Shown: in pieces, positions 33,263 to 42,686 of the stretch
How positions within the stretch are numbered: position 1 is the stretch's first letter
Layout: every line of letters starts with the position of its first letter
Assembly: GCF_047634355.1 (NCBI RefSeq)
Contig: NZ_JBLIAL010000001.1
Reading direction: 5' to 3' (one strand)
Source: Porticoccus sp002341315
Lineage (GTDB): Bacteria > Pseudomonadota > Gammaproteobacteria > Pseudomonadales > Porticoccaceae
DNA: 64,000 nt
The notes under the pieces: generated by a model
What the model saw: only the letters and a program-made list of their open reading frames with translations
Databases searched by the model: none
Told to the model about the DNA's origin: nothing
Program-made: the position numbers and the translations under genes

Positions 33263-34588
33263 ATGACAGAACTCCTTTCCCCCGCCGGTTCTCTCAAAAA
33301 TATGCGCTATGCACTGGCCTACGGCGCCGATGCCGTCTATGCGGGGCAGCCCCGCTATAGCCTCCGGGTGCGCAACAATGAATTCAATCACCTGGACGTG
33401 ATGGCGGATGCCATCGCCGAAACCCATCGGCAGGGCAAACAGTTTTACATTGCCAGCAATATCTCACCCCACAATGACAAGATTCGCAGCTATCTGAAAG
33501 ATATGGCGCCGGTGATCGAGATGAAGCCGGATGCCCTGATCATGTCCGATCCGGGTCTGATCATGATGGTCCGGGAAAAGTGGCCGGAGATGCCCATTCA
33601 CCTCTCGGTGCAGGCCAATGCGGTCAATTACGCCACCGTCAGATTCTGGCACCAGCAGGGCATTGTCCGCACCATCCTGTCGCGGGAGCTGGGTCTCGAG
33701 GAGGTTGAGGAAATTCGCCAGCGCGTACCTGAAATGGAACTGGAAGTGTTCGTACACGGCGCCCTCTGTATTGCCTACTCGGGCCGCTGCCTACTCTCCG
33801 GCTACATGAATCACCGGGATTCCAACCAGGGCGCCTGCACCAATGCCTGCCGCTGGAAATACGATGCCCATGAGGCCACCCAGACCGAAACCGGCGACAT
33901 TATTCCCACCAAAACCTGGGAACCGGAAAAACCGGACAGCCACGATGAGGTTGAACCGATGATGCTGCTTGAGGAACAGGGGCGGCCCGGAGAAATGATG
34001 CCGGCTTTCGAAGACGAGCACGGCACCTACATCATGAACTCCAAGGATTTGCGCGCCGTACAGCATGTGGAAAAACTGATCGCCATGGGTGTCCACTCCC
34101 TGAAAATCGAGGGTCGCACCAAGTCCCATTATTATGTGGCCCGCACAGCCCAGGTCTATCGTCGCGCCATCGACCACGCTCTGGCCGGCAAACCCTTCGA
34201 CATGAGTCTGATGGCTGAACTGGATCATCTGGCGAACCGCGGCTATACCGAGGGTTTCTACCGCCGCCATGTACCCCAGGAATATCAGAACTATGAACAG
34301 GGCGCTTCGGGCAACCCCAACCAACAGTTTGTCGGTGAAATCTGCGGCGTTGAACGCGACAAAGGCTGGTTTACCGTGGATGTCAAAAACCGTTTTGAGT
34401 CCGGTGACACTCTGGAACTGATCACCCCGCAGGGCAACATGACCTTCAATCTGGACGCCCTGGAAAATCGCGACGGCGTCAAAATCGATGCGGCACCCGG
34501 CTCAGGGCATGTGGTCAGGATACCGATGCCGGCGGATCTTCCCCTGGCGGAAGATGGTGGTTATGCCATGCTGATGCGCTATATGTAA
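33263..34588 (+). CDS. trhP: tRNA 5-hydroxyuridine synthesis protein TrhP (U32 peptidase family, YegQ)
   Basis: 441 residues. TrhP (formerly YegQ) uses prephenate to make 5-hydroxyuridine at tRNA position 34, the first step toward cmo5U and mcmo5U. The N-terminal TIM-barrel is a U32 domain (LLSPAGSLKNMRYALAYGAD, AVYAGQPRYSLRVRNNEF, IHLSVQANAVN). The cysteine cluster VHGALCIAYSGRC... GACTNACRWKY (four Cys) marks the family and probably binds a metal or cluster. The C-terminal beta domain has GNPNQQFVGEI and GHVVRIPMP. ATG 33263 is chosen: AGGTGA lies 5 bases before it. cmoM, acting late in the same pathway, lies about 600 bp downstream on the other strand. Confidence 0.92.
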   Translation: MTELLSPAGSLKNMRYALAYGADAVYAGQPRYSLRVRNNEFNHLDVMADAIAETHRQGKQFYIASNISPHNDKIRSYLKDMAPVIEMKPDALIMSDPGLIMMVREKWPEMPIHLSVQANAVNYATVRFWHQQGIVRTILSRELGLEEVEEIRQRVPEMELEVFVHGALCIAYSGRCLLSGYMNHRDSNQGACTNACRWKYDAHEATQTETGDIIPTKTWEPEKPDSHDEVEPMMLLEEQGRPGEMMPAFEDEHGTYIMNSKDLRAVQHVEKLIAMGVHSLKIEGRTKSHYYVARTAQVYRRAIDHALAGKPFDMSLMAELDHLANRGYTEGFYRRHVPQEYQNYEQGASGNPNQQFVGEICGVERDKGWFTVDVKNRFESGDTLELITPQGNMTFNLDALENRDGVKIDAAPGSGHVVRIPMPADLPLAEDGGYAMLMRYM

Positions 34589-34687
34589 ACGTCAGTGCTG
34601 ATGGACATTGGCGCGGCACGAACAGCGCCCAAACCAACGGCTTCCTGCTAGACTGTAGCCCGACGAAAACGAAAAACCTGAGGTACT

Positions 34688-35176
34688 GTGGCAAGGATCA
34701 TTCTGTTGCTGGCGGTGGGCCTGGTGGGCTACCTGCTCTGGCAGCAATATCAACGACAACCCCCCGAACTACGCCGCAAAGCACTACTCCGTGGTGGTTT
34801 TTATTCTCTGTTGGGAATCATCCTGTTGCTGGTCGTGACCGGTCGGGCGCACTGGCTGCTGGCAGCGGCCACCGCCGCCCTGCCGCTGCTCAAGCTGTTG
34901 TTCGGATTAGCCCTGAGGGCATGGCCCTTTCTACAGACTCTGCGCAGGAAAAACCAACCGCCGCCACAGCAGCAGGCGGGCGCTGGTAGCAGCGGCGAAC
35001 TCAGCCAACAGGAAGCTTTCCAGCTACTCGGCCTGCAACCGGGGGCCAGCCGCCAGGCCATCATCGATGCCCACAAACGACTGATCCAGAAACTGCACCC
35101 GGACCGCGGCGGCAATGACTATCTGGCCTCGAAACTGAATGCCGCCCGGGATCTGCTACTGAAACTGCACAGCTAG
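34688..35176 (+). CDS. Membrane-anchored J-domain protein
   Basis: 162 residues with two N-terminal membrane helices (MARIILLLAVGLVGYLLW and YSLLGIILLLVVTGRAHW) and a further hydrophobic stretch. A Gln/Pro-rich linker is followed by a C-terminal J-domain (about residues 100-162) with HPD in LIQKLHPDRGGNDYLASKLN. The layout resembles mitochondrial Tim14/Pam18 and bacterial DjlA-like proteins: a J-domain on the cytoplasmic side that recruits DnaK. Start GTG at 34688 with GAGGT three bases upstream. Its stop overlaps the stop of cmoM on the other strand by 4 bp. Confidence 0.82.
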   Translation: MARIILLLAVGLVGYLLWQQYQRQPPELRRKALLRGGFYSLLGIILLLVVTGRAHWLLAAATAALPLLKLLFGLALRAWPFLQTLRRKNQPPPQQQAGAGSSGELSQQEAFQLLGLQPGASRQAIIDAHKRLIQKLHPDRGGNDYLASKLNAARDLLLKLHS

Positions 35177-35949
35177 GGCCCATGGGCCAGCAACAAATGA
35201 ATATAGCGCCCCAACCACCGGTAGGGATCCCGTCGGGAGTAGGCCAACTCCATCTCGATCACTGCTTCGGCAACGGTATTACCACCGCGGGGGTTCATCA
35301 CATAATCGTGAAAGACCCGCACACCGGTAGCTGCCATCTCCACCAGACCGGCATCATCCACCCACTGTCTGACCTGTTCGGGATAAAGTGAATTCACCGG
35401 TGTGAGACTGCCTGTATCCGGGACAAACCTGTCCCTTTTCAGCAGGTTGAAATTGCCTCGCAGCAAATTGCGATATTCAAAGGAATGCCGATTGTAGTAG
35501 GTAAAGGACAGGCACCCCTCCGGGGCCAGGAAGCTTTTCAACTGCGGCAGCAATAATTCCGGCCGGGCCAGCCACTCCACCACCGCGTGGCACAATACCA
35601 GATCGAATCGGCCCGGTTGCTGTTCCGCCAGTTCCTGAAACGGGCAGTGGTACCAGGTGATCTGTTCGTAGACTCCGGCCTGCCGGGCAGCCGTCTGTGC
35701 CACGGCCAGCATCTCTGCGGACACATCATTGACGACCACCTGGTGACCCAGACCGGCCAGACGAATGGCCAGCTGGCCGAGACCGGCACCAACATCCAGC
35801 ACCGTTAACGGCTCGGCACCATGAATCTGCGGCAGATACTGTTGCAGATCCCGCCACAGTACCGCCAGACGAATATCACCCTTCAAGCCCCCGTAGACCT
35901 TGCGTTGAAAGCGCTCGGCGAGGTCGTCAAAATTTCTGTCCTGATTCAT
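35173..35949 (-). CDS. cmoM: tRNA 5-carboxymethoxyuridine methyltransferase
   Basis: 258 residues of the class I SAM-dependent methyltransferase fold. CmoM methylates cmo5U34 to mcmo5U34 in some tRNAs. It matches E. coli CmoM (SmtA) along its length: MNQDRNFDDLAERFQRKVYG, the SAM-binding VLDVGAGLGQLAIRLAGLGH, VVVNDVSAEM, DLVLCHAVVEWLARPE and the hallmark GVRVFHDYV near the C-terminus, then LGRYIHLLLA. TrhP (first step) is encoded nearby at 33263-34588; CmoA and CmoB are not in the window. Convergent with the J-domain gene. Confidence 0.93.
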   Translation of the reverse strand: MNQDRNFDDLAERFQRKVYGGLKGDIRLAVLWRDLQQYLPQIHGAEPLTVLDVGAGLGQLAIRLAGLGHQVVVNDVSAEMLAVAQTAARQAGVYEQITWYHCPFQELAEQQPGRFDLVLCHAVVEWLARPELLLPQLKSFLAPEGCLSFTYYNRHSFEYRNLLRGNFNLLKRDRFVPDTGSLTPVNSLYPEQVRQWVDDAGLVEMAATGVRVFHDYVMNPRGGNTVAEAVIEMELAYSRRDPYRWLGRYIHLLLAHGP

Positions 35950-36118
35950 AGCCCGCCATTATCCGGCAAAACCGATCTACTGTACTGCTGTAATCTGAAA
36001 TATTTAGGCACTGATGCTTGCCACCTAAGCATAACGCGACCAAGCCTCCCGCGCCGTCCCAGAGGCATTCACCACAGAGGCAAAACCGTATCTCGAAAAT
36101 TAACGGGGATCTGTCAGC

Positions 36119-37792
36119 TCAAAGGTCTTTATCGGTGACGGCACCCTCAGAAGCCGAGGAGACAGTTTTGGCATATTTTGCTAAAAGTCCGCGGGTATAA
36201 CGAGGCGGAACAGGTAGCCATGCGCTGCGCCTTTTTTGAATCTCCGCATCGTTCAGGTGAAGCTTTATTTCAGCATTTTCCGCATCAATAGTAATCTCAT
36301 CACCATTTTCAATTAAGGCAATAGGACCGCCATCAAAAGCTTCCGGGGTTATGTGGCCCACCACAAAACCGTGGCTTCCACCTGAGAAGCGGCCATCGGT
36401 TATCAGGGCTACGTCATTACCAAGGCCCTTGCCGATAACGGCTGAAGTCGGACTCAGCATTTCCCGCATTCCTGGGCCTCCTTTAGGGCCTTCATAACGG
36501 ATAACAATGACATCACCTTTAATCACGCTACCATTCAAAATTTGCTCTTGTGCCTCTTCTTCAGAATGGAAAACCTTGGCTCTGCCAGTAAAGCGTAATC
36601 CCTCTTTGCCGGTAATTTTAGCAACAGCACCTTCAGGTGCTAAATTCCCTTTGAGAATTACAAGATGGCTGTCTTTTTTTATGGGCTGTTCAAATGAACG
36701 GATGATGTTCTGCTCGGCAGGATAAGGCGCCACATCGGCAAGATTTTCAGCCAGAGTTTTGCCGGTCACTGTCAGACAATTGCCATGCAGCAGCCCCCTC
36801 TCCAGCAGACTTTTCATCAGTGGTTGAATACCGCCGATGGCAATCAGTTCCGACATCATATATTTGCCGCTGGGGCGCAGGTCAGCCAATACCGGAATCT
36901 GGCGACCGATGCGTGCAAAATCATCTAATGTGAGCTCAACATCCACCGCATGGGCCATCGCCAAGAGATGTAAAACAGCATTGGTCGAACCGCCCAGTGC
37001 GATTAATGTGGTAATGGCATTTTCAAAGGCCTGCCGAGTCATGATGTCGCTAGGTTTGATGTCTTTTTCCAGCAGAGACATCACGGCAGCGCCCGCCCGA
37101 CGGCAATCATCTGCTTTGGAAGGAGAGACCGCCTCCTGTGCCGAACTGTTGGGCAGGCTCATGCCCAAGGCTTCAATCGCTGAAGCCATGGTGTTGGCGG
37201 TGTACATGCCACCGCAGGAACCGGCGCCGGGAATCGCCGTTTGCTCAATCTGTTTTAATTCCGCCGCCGTCATATCGCCTCGGGCGTGTTTGCCTACTGC
37301 CTCAAACACTGAAACAATATCTGTATGGTTCGCGCCGGGTTGAATCGTCCCACCATAGACAAATACGGCGGGACGGTTCAGGCGGGCCATACCAATCAGA
37401 CAGCCCGGCATGTTTTTATCACAGCCGCCAATTGCCACCAACCCGTCGAAGCCCTGACAGCCAACCACGGCTTCGATCGAGTCTGCAATCACTTCACGAG
37501 ACACCAGTGAATATTTCATGCCTATGGTGCCATTTGAAATACCATCGGAGATGGTGATGGTGTTGAAGATAACCCCTTTACCGCCGGCTTCGTCGGCCCC
37601 CTCACAGGCAAACTCTGCGAGTTTATTAATATGCATATTGCAGGGGGTGACCATACTCCAGGTCGAAGCGATGCCAACTTGAGGCTTTTGAAAATCGGCA
37701 TCATTGAAGCCAACCGCGCGCAACATCGCTCTGGCTGCTGATTTTGTGGTGCCATCAACCACACTGGATGAATTTTTTCGGGTATTACTCAT
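36119..37792 (-). CDS. ilvD: Dihydroxy-acid dehydratase
   Basis: 557 residues. IlvD converts dihydroxy-acids to 2-keto acids in valine, isoleucine and leucine synthesis. Iron-sulfur ligands are the cysteines in MVTPCNMHINKLAEF, AIGGCDKNMPGCLIGMARLN and GAGSCGGMYTANTMASAIEA. The C-terminal domain has IVIRYEGPKGGPGMREML and TDGRFSGGSHGFVVGHITPE. The length (557 rather than 610) fits the shorter IlvD type. Codon use is less GC-rich than in the neighbours, which hints at a different origin, but the gene is intact. It stands alone. Confidence 0.96.
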   Translation of the reverse strand: MSNTRKNSSSVVDGTTKSAARAMLRAVGFNDADFQKPQVGIASTWSMVTPCNMHINKLAEFACEGADEAGGKGVIFNTITISDGISNGTIGMKYSLVSREVIADSIEAVVGCQGFDGLVAIGGCDKNMPGCLIGMARLNRPAVFVYGGTIQPGANHTDIVSVFEAVGKHARGDMTAAELKQIEQTAIPGAGSCGGMYTANTMASAIEALGMSLPNSSAQEAVSPSKADDCRRAGAAVMSLLEKDIKPSDIMTRQAFENAITTLIALGGSTNAVLHLLAMAHAVDVELTLDDFARIGRQIPVLADLRPSGKYMMSELIAIGGIQPLMKSLLERGLLHGNCLTVTGKTLAENLADVAPYPAEQNIIRSFEQPIKKDSHLVILKGNLAPEGAVAKITGKEGLRFTGRAKVFHSEEEAQEQILNGSVIKGDVIVIRYEGPKGGPGMREMLSPTSAVIGKGLGNDVALITDGRFSGGSHGFVVGHITPEAFDGGPIALIENGDEITIDAENAEIKLHLNDAEIQKRRSAWLPVPPRYTRGLLAKYAKTVSSASEGAVTDKDL

Positions 37793-38080
37793 TACTCAAT
37801 CTCGCTGGCTTGCTACCAAAAAAGATTTAACATCCAAACTAAACTTGAGCTCACCAAACTCAGACACATGCCAATCTGGTGCAACAACGTCTAACCCAAG
37901 ACCCTATCAGCTCCTGCTCTAAACAGACAATCTGTAACCATTGCGGCTCAAAAAGATAAACCAGCAATCTTGCGAAGTGCTTGGCAACTTCTGGCGCACT
38001 CACTGACAAAACCACCCTACTCCCTTATACTCGCAATGCCTGTAATGAAGCAGTTTCTAATCAATATAAGGAATTTATTT

Positions 38081-38557
38081 ATGATGCGACCAATTCTGAC
38101 CGGCTTAGTAATGTTAACCGCCAGTTCATTTGTCATGGCCAGCGACACCGGTCCCGGCTGCGGCTGGGGTTCCATGCTATTCAAAGGCCAATCCGGTGTC
38201 GCCTCCCACGTTGTGGCTGCGACAACCAATGGCACTTCCGGCAACAATACCTTCGGTATGACGTCCGGCACCAATGGCTGCGATACATCCAGAACCATCA
38301 ACTACACTGGCAGCAATGCCGTGGTGTTCCACAATATGGATCGCCTCTCAAACGATATTGCCAAAGGTGACGGGGAAATCCTCTCCACTGTCGCGTCAAC
38401 CATGGGAATTGAGCCCCAGGATGTGCCCACTTTCAAGCGCGTCATGCACGACAACTTCAACACCCTGTATCCCAACAGCGACGTCACCAGCGAACAGATC
38501 GTCGAGACCATGGTCTCCCTCATGGCCAACGACAAGACGCTAGCCAAATACGTATAA
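38081..38557 (+). CDS. DUF3015 family exported protein
   Basis: 158 residues with a signal peptide (MMRPILTGLVMLTASSFVMA) followed by SDTGPGCGWGSMLFKGQSG, the family hallmark of DUF3015. FGMTSGTNGCDTSRTI gives a second conserved cysteine likely to pair with the first. The C-terminal half is helical. Function unknown; predicted periplasmic or outer-membrane associated. ATG 38081 is chosen because AAGGA lies 8 bases before it; upstream in-frame codons would bury the signal peptide. It is followed after about 100 bp by a DUF4105 gene, a pairing consistent with one operon. Confidence 0.85.
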   Translation: MMRPILTGLVMLTASSFVMASDTGPGCGWGSMLFKGQSGVASHVVAATTNGTSGNNTFGMTSGTNGCDTSRTINYTGSNAVVFHNMDRLSNDIAKGDGEILSTVASTMGIEPQDVPTFKRVMHDNFNTLYPNSDVTSEQIVETMVSLMANDKTLAKYV

Positions 38558-38653
38558 ACACCGGCCCGGCGGTCATTGACTGCCGGGCACTCACCCCCTT
38601 CAGGACAGATCGACCTGTCCATGTTCACTCCCAGACATCCACAGGATGCATGG

Positions 38654-40513
38654 ATGAATCACAGACTGACGACACTCCTCACCCTGCTACTTTTTTTACA
38701 GATAGCGCCAGCCTTTGGGGCCCCTGACAATATCGCTGCCCTGTCCAGTGATCCACAATGGCTGGCCCTGCTGCAATACCAGCGCAGTGACTGGGACGGC
38801 GCCCTGCGATCCGAAGTGGACAGTGACGATTTTTTCCTCAGCGACCGCGGCAAAACTAACCCCGACGAAGAAATGTCGGTCAATATCCGGGGGTTCGAAC
38901 AGCGACCACAACTGCAGTGTCGCTTCCCCGCCCGGGCACAGTGGTTGCACAGCCAGGGGTTGATCAAGACCCTGTCCATTGATGAGGGCCACTGCCCGGA
39001 ACTCAACCAATGGCTGCAAAAATTCGAGCCCGAATATATCAGCCTGATCTTCCCCGCCGCTTACCTGAACAGCCCATCGTCCATGTTCGGTCATCTCTTT
39101 CTTCGGGTGGATCAGAAAAACCAGCGCGATGAAAACCGCCTGCTGGCACAGACCATCAACTTTGCCGCTAATGTGAATCACGATGACCCGGAACTGATTT
39201 ACGCCTATCGCGGCCTGTTCGGCGGGTACCCCGGCGTCATATCGGTGATGCCCTATTACCAGAAAGTGAAAGAGTACAGCGAGGTGGAAAACCGCGACAT
39301 CTGGGAATACCGGCTCAACCTGAATGCTGAGGAAATTCACCGACTGCTACTCCATACCTGGGAGCTTTTGCCGGCTCACTTCGACTATTTTTTCTTTGAC
39401 GAGAACTGTGCCTATCGCATTCTCACACTCCTGGACGTAGCGCGCCCGAGCCTGCAATTGACACAGCAGTTTTCGACCTACGCCATCCCCTCGGATACGC
39501 TTCGCAGCATTGTCGCCGGCAATCTGGTAGACAAGGTACGCTACCGTCCGTCAATGGCCACCGAGCTGAAATACAAAATCGAACAGCTGCCAGAGTCACT
39601 TCATCCCCTCACACTGGCTCTGGCAGACCCGGCTAACACACTCCCGGAACAACGCCACGATAAGAAGGTCCATCCAGCGATCACGGCCGGGGCCCTGGAG
39701 GTGGCCTTCGATCTGCAGCGCTATCGGGCTCAACAACAGCAACTTCCCCGGTCGTCTGTGGCCGACGCCTCTCTGGAATTACTGAAAAAACGCAGTGAAA
39801 TTGCCGCCCCCTCTCCTTATCGGGCACCACCCGTGCCGACTGTCCGCGACGATGAGGGCCACCGGACCTTCCAGGTCGCGCTCAGTCAGGGGCAGAATGA
39901 GGACGTGGAATACACTTTGTTACGCATCCGTCCGGCCTACCATGACCTGCTCGACCCTCCCGCCGGGTACCCGGAAGGCGCACAGATCAAATTCCTCGAA
40001 ACCGATCTGGCCTTCAGGGAAACGGGCACCCTGCGGCTGGAGCGCTTTACCGGCCTCAATATCACCTCACTCACGCCCCGCGACGCTTTTTTCAAACCCC
40101 TCTCATGGCGGGTAGATGCGGGGCTTTACAGAAAATACCTGGCAGACGGCGACGATCCGCTGGTTCCCACCTTGAATGTCGGCATAGGTCACAGCTATCG
40201 TCTCGCCGGGCAGCACCAGGTCTATCTGCTTGCCGAAAGCCAACTTCAGCACCAACACAGCCTGCCCTCTAACTACGCGGCAAGCCTTGGGTTACACGGT
40301 GGTTGGCTGTTTCGGGGAGAAAACTGGCAACAACATCTCTCCCTACAACTGAATGAGGCGGTGGCGGGATACGACCACCATTACCATCAGTTGAACTGGG
40401 AGGTCAGCTATCACCTGGGATTAAACCTGTCTCTGATTGGCCAACTGTCCGCCACATCCACAGAAGGCAACTGGTTTCACCAACAGCAACTGGGACTGGA
40501 ATGGCGTTTCTGA
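38654..40513 (+). CDS. DUF4105 domain exported protein
   Basis: About 619 residues. Signal peptide (MNHRLTTLLTLLLFLQIAPAFG), then a DUF4105 domain with FPAAYLNSPSSMFGHLFLRV, YRGLFGGYPGVISVMPYYQK, RDIWEYRLNLN and FDYFFFDENCAYRILTLLD. The His and Cys in SMFGHLF and DENCAYR resemble an NlpC/P60-like thiol site, so an acyl- or peptide-transfer activity is plausible but unproven. The C-terminal third has alternating aromatic strands ending LGLEWRF, suggesting an outer-membrane beta-barrel part. ATG 38654 has AGGA 7 bases upstream. The next gene overlaps its end by 13 bp, so the two are translationally linked. Confidence 0.82.
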   Translation: MNHRLTTLLTLLLFLQIAPAFGAPDNIAALSSDPQWLALLQYQRSDWDGALRSEVDSDDFFLSDRGKTNPDEEMSVNIRGFEQRPQLQCRFPARAQWLHSQGLIKTLSIDEGHCPELNQWLQKFEPEYISLIFPAAYLNSPSSMFGHLFLRVDQKNQRDENRLLAQTINFAANVNHDDPELIYAYRGLFGGYPGVISVMPYYQKVKEYSEVENRDIWEYRLNLNAEEIHRLLLHTWELLPAHFDYFFFDENCAYRILTLLDVARPSLQLTQQFSTYAIPSDTLRSIVAGNLVDKVRYRPSMATELKYKIEQLPESLHPLTLALADPANTLPEQRHDKKVHPAITAGALEVAFDLQRYRAQQQQLPRSSVADASLELLKKRSEIAAPSPYRAPPVPTVRDDEGHRTFQVALSQGQNEDVEYTLLRIRPAYHDLLDPPAGYPEGAQIKFLETDLAFRETGTLRLERFTGLNITSLTPRDAFFKPLSWRVDAGLYRKYLADGDDPLVPTLNVGIGHSYRLAGQHQVYLLAESQLQHQHSLPSNYAASLGLHGGWLFRGENWQQHLSLQLNEAVAGYDHHYHQLNWEVSYHLGLNLSLIGQLSATSTEGNWFHQQQLGLEWRF

Positions 40514-41382
40514 AAAATATTCAACGCAGTTGTCGATGGGCGCTGATCCTTTCACTCTCAGTTCCGCTACTTACGGCCTGCAGCGGCATGTTTTTTTACC
40601 CGCAGGAACGTTTGCGCCTCACCCCGGACATACTGGGCATCCAGTACCGGGACGTTTACCTGACTACCCGCGACGGCATCCGGGTGCACGCCTGGCACCT
40701 GCTGCCGCCAGCCGCGCCCAAAGGCGTCATCCTGGTACTGCACGGCAATGCCGAAAATATCAGCACCCATATCCACAGTGTCGCCTGGCTCGCGGAATCC
40801 GGCTACGAACTGCTCTTGCTGGACTACCGCGGTTTCGGCCGGTCAGAAGGGGTGCCCGCTCTACCTGACATATTCAACGATATCTCTGCTGCCGCCGACT
40901 GGCTTGAGAGTCACAGCCAGAGTCAAAATATCCCCGCCTTCTGGCTCGGACAGAGTATTGGTGCCAGCCTGAGCAGTTACTATCTGGCAAAACACGATGT
41001 CGATGGCCTCAAGGCAGTCATTCTCGACACCCCTTTCGCCAGCTACCGCCGGATTGGCCGGGAAAAATTTTCGGAGTTCTGGCTGACCTGGTCGTTCCAG
41101 TACCCCTTATCCTGGCTCATCGACGACCAATACAGCCCCGAACGGGTGGCGGATAAATGGCCCCACCTGCCACTTTTGATTTTCAGTAGTGAAAGCGATG
41201 TCATCATCCCCCAGCGGCACACCCGCGATCTGATCAGACAATTGCGCAGCGCGAGCGACAGCGCCATTGAAACAGTGCGCACCGACACACCGCACATCGG
41301 TACCTACCGCGACCAGTCCTACCGTGAAACCACGCTCAGATTTCTGCAAGAAAACACGGCCGAAAGATGTAGCGCCTACTAA
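40501..41382 (+). CDS. Lipoprotein alpha/beta hydrolase (BEM46/YfhR-like)
   Basis: 293 residues. Lipoprotein signal (SLSVPLLTAC-SGM). The alpha/beta-hydrolase fold includes the oxyanion strand GVILVLHGNAENISTHIHSV, DYRGFGRSEG, the nucleophile elbow WLGQSIGASLSSY (Ser), the acid in IFSSESDVIIPQRHT and the histidine in TDTPHIGTYRDQ. BEM46-like hydrolases act on unknown esters or peptides. It starts inside the DUF4105 gene (13-bp overlap), so both probably act in the same envelope process. Confidence 0.87.
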   Translation: MAFLKNIQRSCRWALILSLSVPLLTACSGMFFYPQERLRLTPDILGIQYRDVYLTTRDGIRVHAWHLLPPAAPKGVILVLHGNAENISTHIHSVAWLAESGYELLLLDYRGFGRSEGVPALPDIFNDISAAADWLESHSQSQNIPAFWLGQSIGASLSSYYLAKHDVDGLKAVILDTPFASYRRIGREKFSEFWLTWSFQYPLSWLIDDQYSPERVADKWPHLPLLIFSSESDVIIPQRHTRDLIRQLRSASDSAIETVRTDTPHIGTYRDQSYRETTLRFLQENTAERCSAY

Positions 41383-41390
41383 GCAATGCC

Positions 41391-42686
41391 TCACTCACCG
41401 ATAAAATACTGCTGGGTGCCCCGACTGGCGATGGCCGAGACAATACGTTCGACGCTTTGCAGGTAGGCGGCAACGCGGTAACTGACTTTTAATTCTTCCG
41501 CACGGTCAAAGCACAGCTCGGCCTGATTCACAAGCTGGTCGGCCAAGCGTTCGTTGATGTAATTTTCCGACCAGTAATCGCCAGTACGGTTTTGTACCCA
41601 TTCCAGATAACTGACGATCACGCCCCCTGCATTGGCCAGTACATCCGGTAGTACCGTGACATTTTTTTCGGCCAGCTTTGTGTCCGCTTCGGCCGTCACC
41701 GGGCCATTGGCGATTTCCAGAATGACGTCGGCACGCACCTGGCCCACATTGTCGGTGGTAATGGCATTCTCCAGCGCGGCCAGTACCAGCACATCAACAT
41801 CCAACGCCAGCAGCTCCTCCTGATTGATCTGGCCGACATCGCTTTCAGTGCACACGGACGATTCGCAGTAGACCATACCCTTGAGCTCACGCGTTTCGTT
41901 CTTGTGCCGCCAGATAGGTTCCGGGTCCAGAGCCTTGTTGGTATGAATCGCACCTTTTGAATCAGACAGTGCCACTATCCGGTAGCCAGCTTCGTGTGCC
42001 AGAAGGGCAAAGTAGTAGCCGGCATTGCCGAACCCCTGCACGGCGATAGTCATGTCCTCAGGTCGTTTGCCTTTGCGTCTGGCCCAGGTTTCCAGCACCA
42101 GCAGGGCGCCGCGACCGGTCGCTGCGGTCCGCCCTGATGAGCCTCCCATTTCAAGGGGCTTGCCGGTAATAATGGCAGGCACTTTCTCGCGGCTGATTTC
42201 GGAGTATTCATCCACCATCCAACCCATAACGATTTCGTTCGTGTTGACATCCGGTGCCGGAATATCGCGATCCGGCCCGATGACATCGTAAAAAGCGCGG
42301 ATGTAGCCTCGGGAAAGCCGCTCCAGTTCCATCCGGGAAAGCGATTTCGGGTCCACCTGAACACCCCCCTTCGCACCCCCGAATGGCAGATTGACCAGTG
42401 CGCACTTCAATACCATCCAGAAGCTCAGGGTCGTGACTTCATCGGCATCCACATTGGGATGAAAGCGTATTCCACCTTTGCCCGGTCCACGACTCTGATC
42501 ATACTGAACACGCCAACCCGGAAAGACCCGCAGGCTGCCATCGTCCATACGGACCGGAATGGCGGCCTGATGAATGCATTTGGGCTGCGCGAGTTGGCGG
42601 CGAACGTCACAGTGGACATCCAGTCGGTCAAAAATATCCGCCATCCGGGATTGTGCGTCGCTAAAGAGGCTTTTCTTTTGGCTCAA
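41391..42686 (-). CDS. Glutamate dehydrogenase (Glu/Leu/Phe/Val dehydrogenase family)
   Basis: 431 residues; oxidative deamination of glutamate to 2-oxoglutarate or the reverse. Substrate-domain motifs: GGIRFHPNVDADEV, LPFGGAKGGVQVDPKSLSRM (catalytic-region Lys) and DIPAPDVNTNEIVMGWM. The Rossmann coenzyme domain starts with TIAVQGFGNAGYYFALLAHE, followed by VALSDSKGAIH. An acidic residue ends strand two (SDSKG), which leans toward NAD, but this is inference. The later block has ANGPVTAEAD and DVLANAGGVIVSYLEWVQN. Length is typical of hexameric GDH. The start is TTG at 42686 with AGGAG about 9 bases upstream. Confidence 0.93.
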   Translation of the reverse strand: MSQKKSLFSDAQSRMADIFDRLDVHCDVRRQLAQPKCIHQAAIPVRMDDGSLRVFPGWRVQYDQSRGPGKGGIRFHPNVDADEVTTLSFWMVLKCALVNLPFGGAKGGVQVDPKSLSRMELERLSRGYIRAFYDVIGPDRDIPAPDVNTNEIVMGWMVDEYSEISREKVPAIITGKPLEMGGSSGRTAATGRGALLVLETWARRKGKRPEDMTIAVQGFGNAGYYFALLAHEAGYRIVALSDSKGAIHTNKALDPEPIWRHKNETRELKGMVYCESSVCTESDVGQINQEELLALDVDVLVLAALENAITTDNVGQVRADVILEIANGPVTAEADTKLAEKNVTVLPDVLANAGGVIVSYLEWVQNRTGDYWSENYINERLADQLVNQAELCFDRAEELKVSYRVAAYLQSVERIVSAIASRGTQQYFIGE

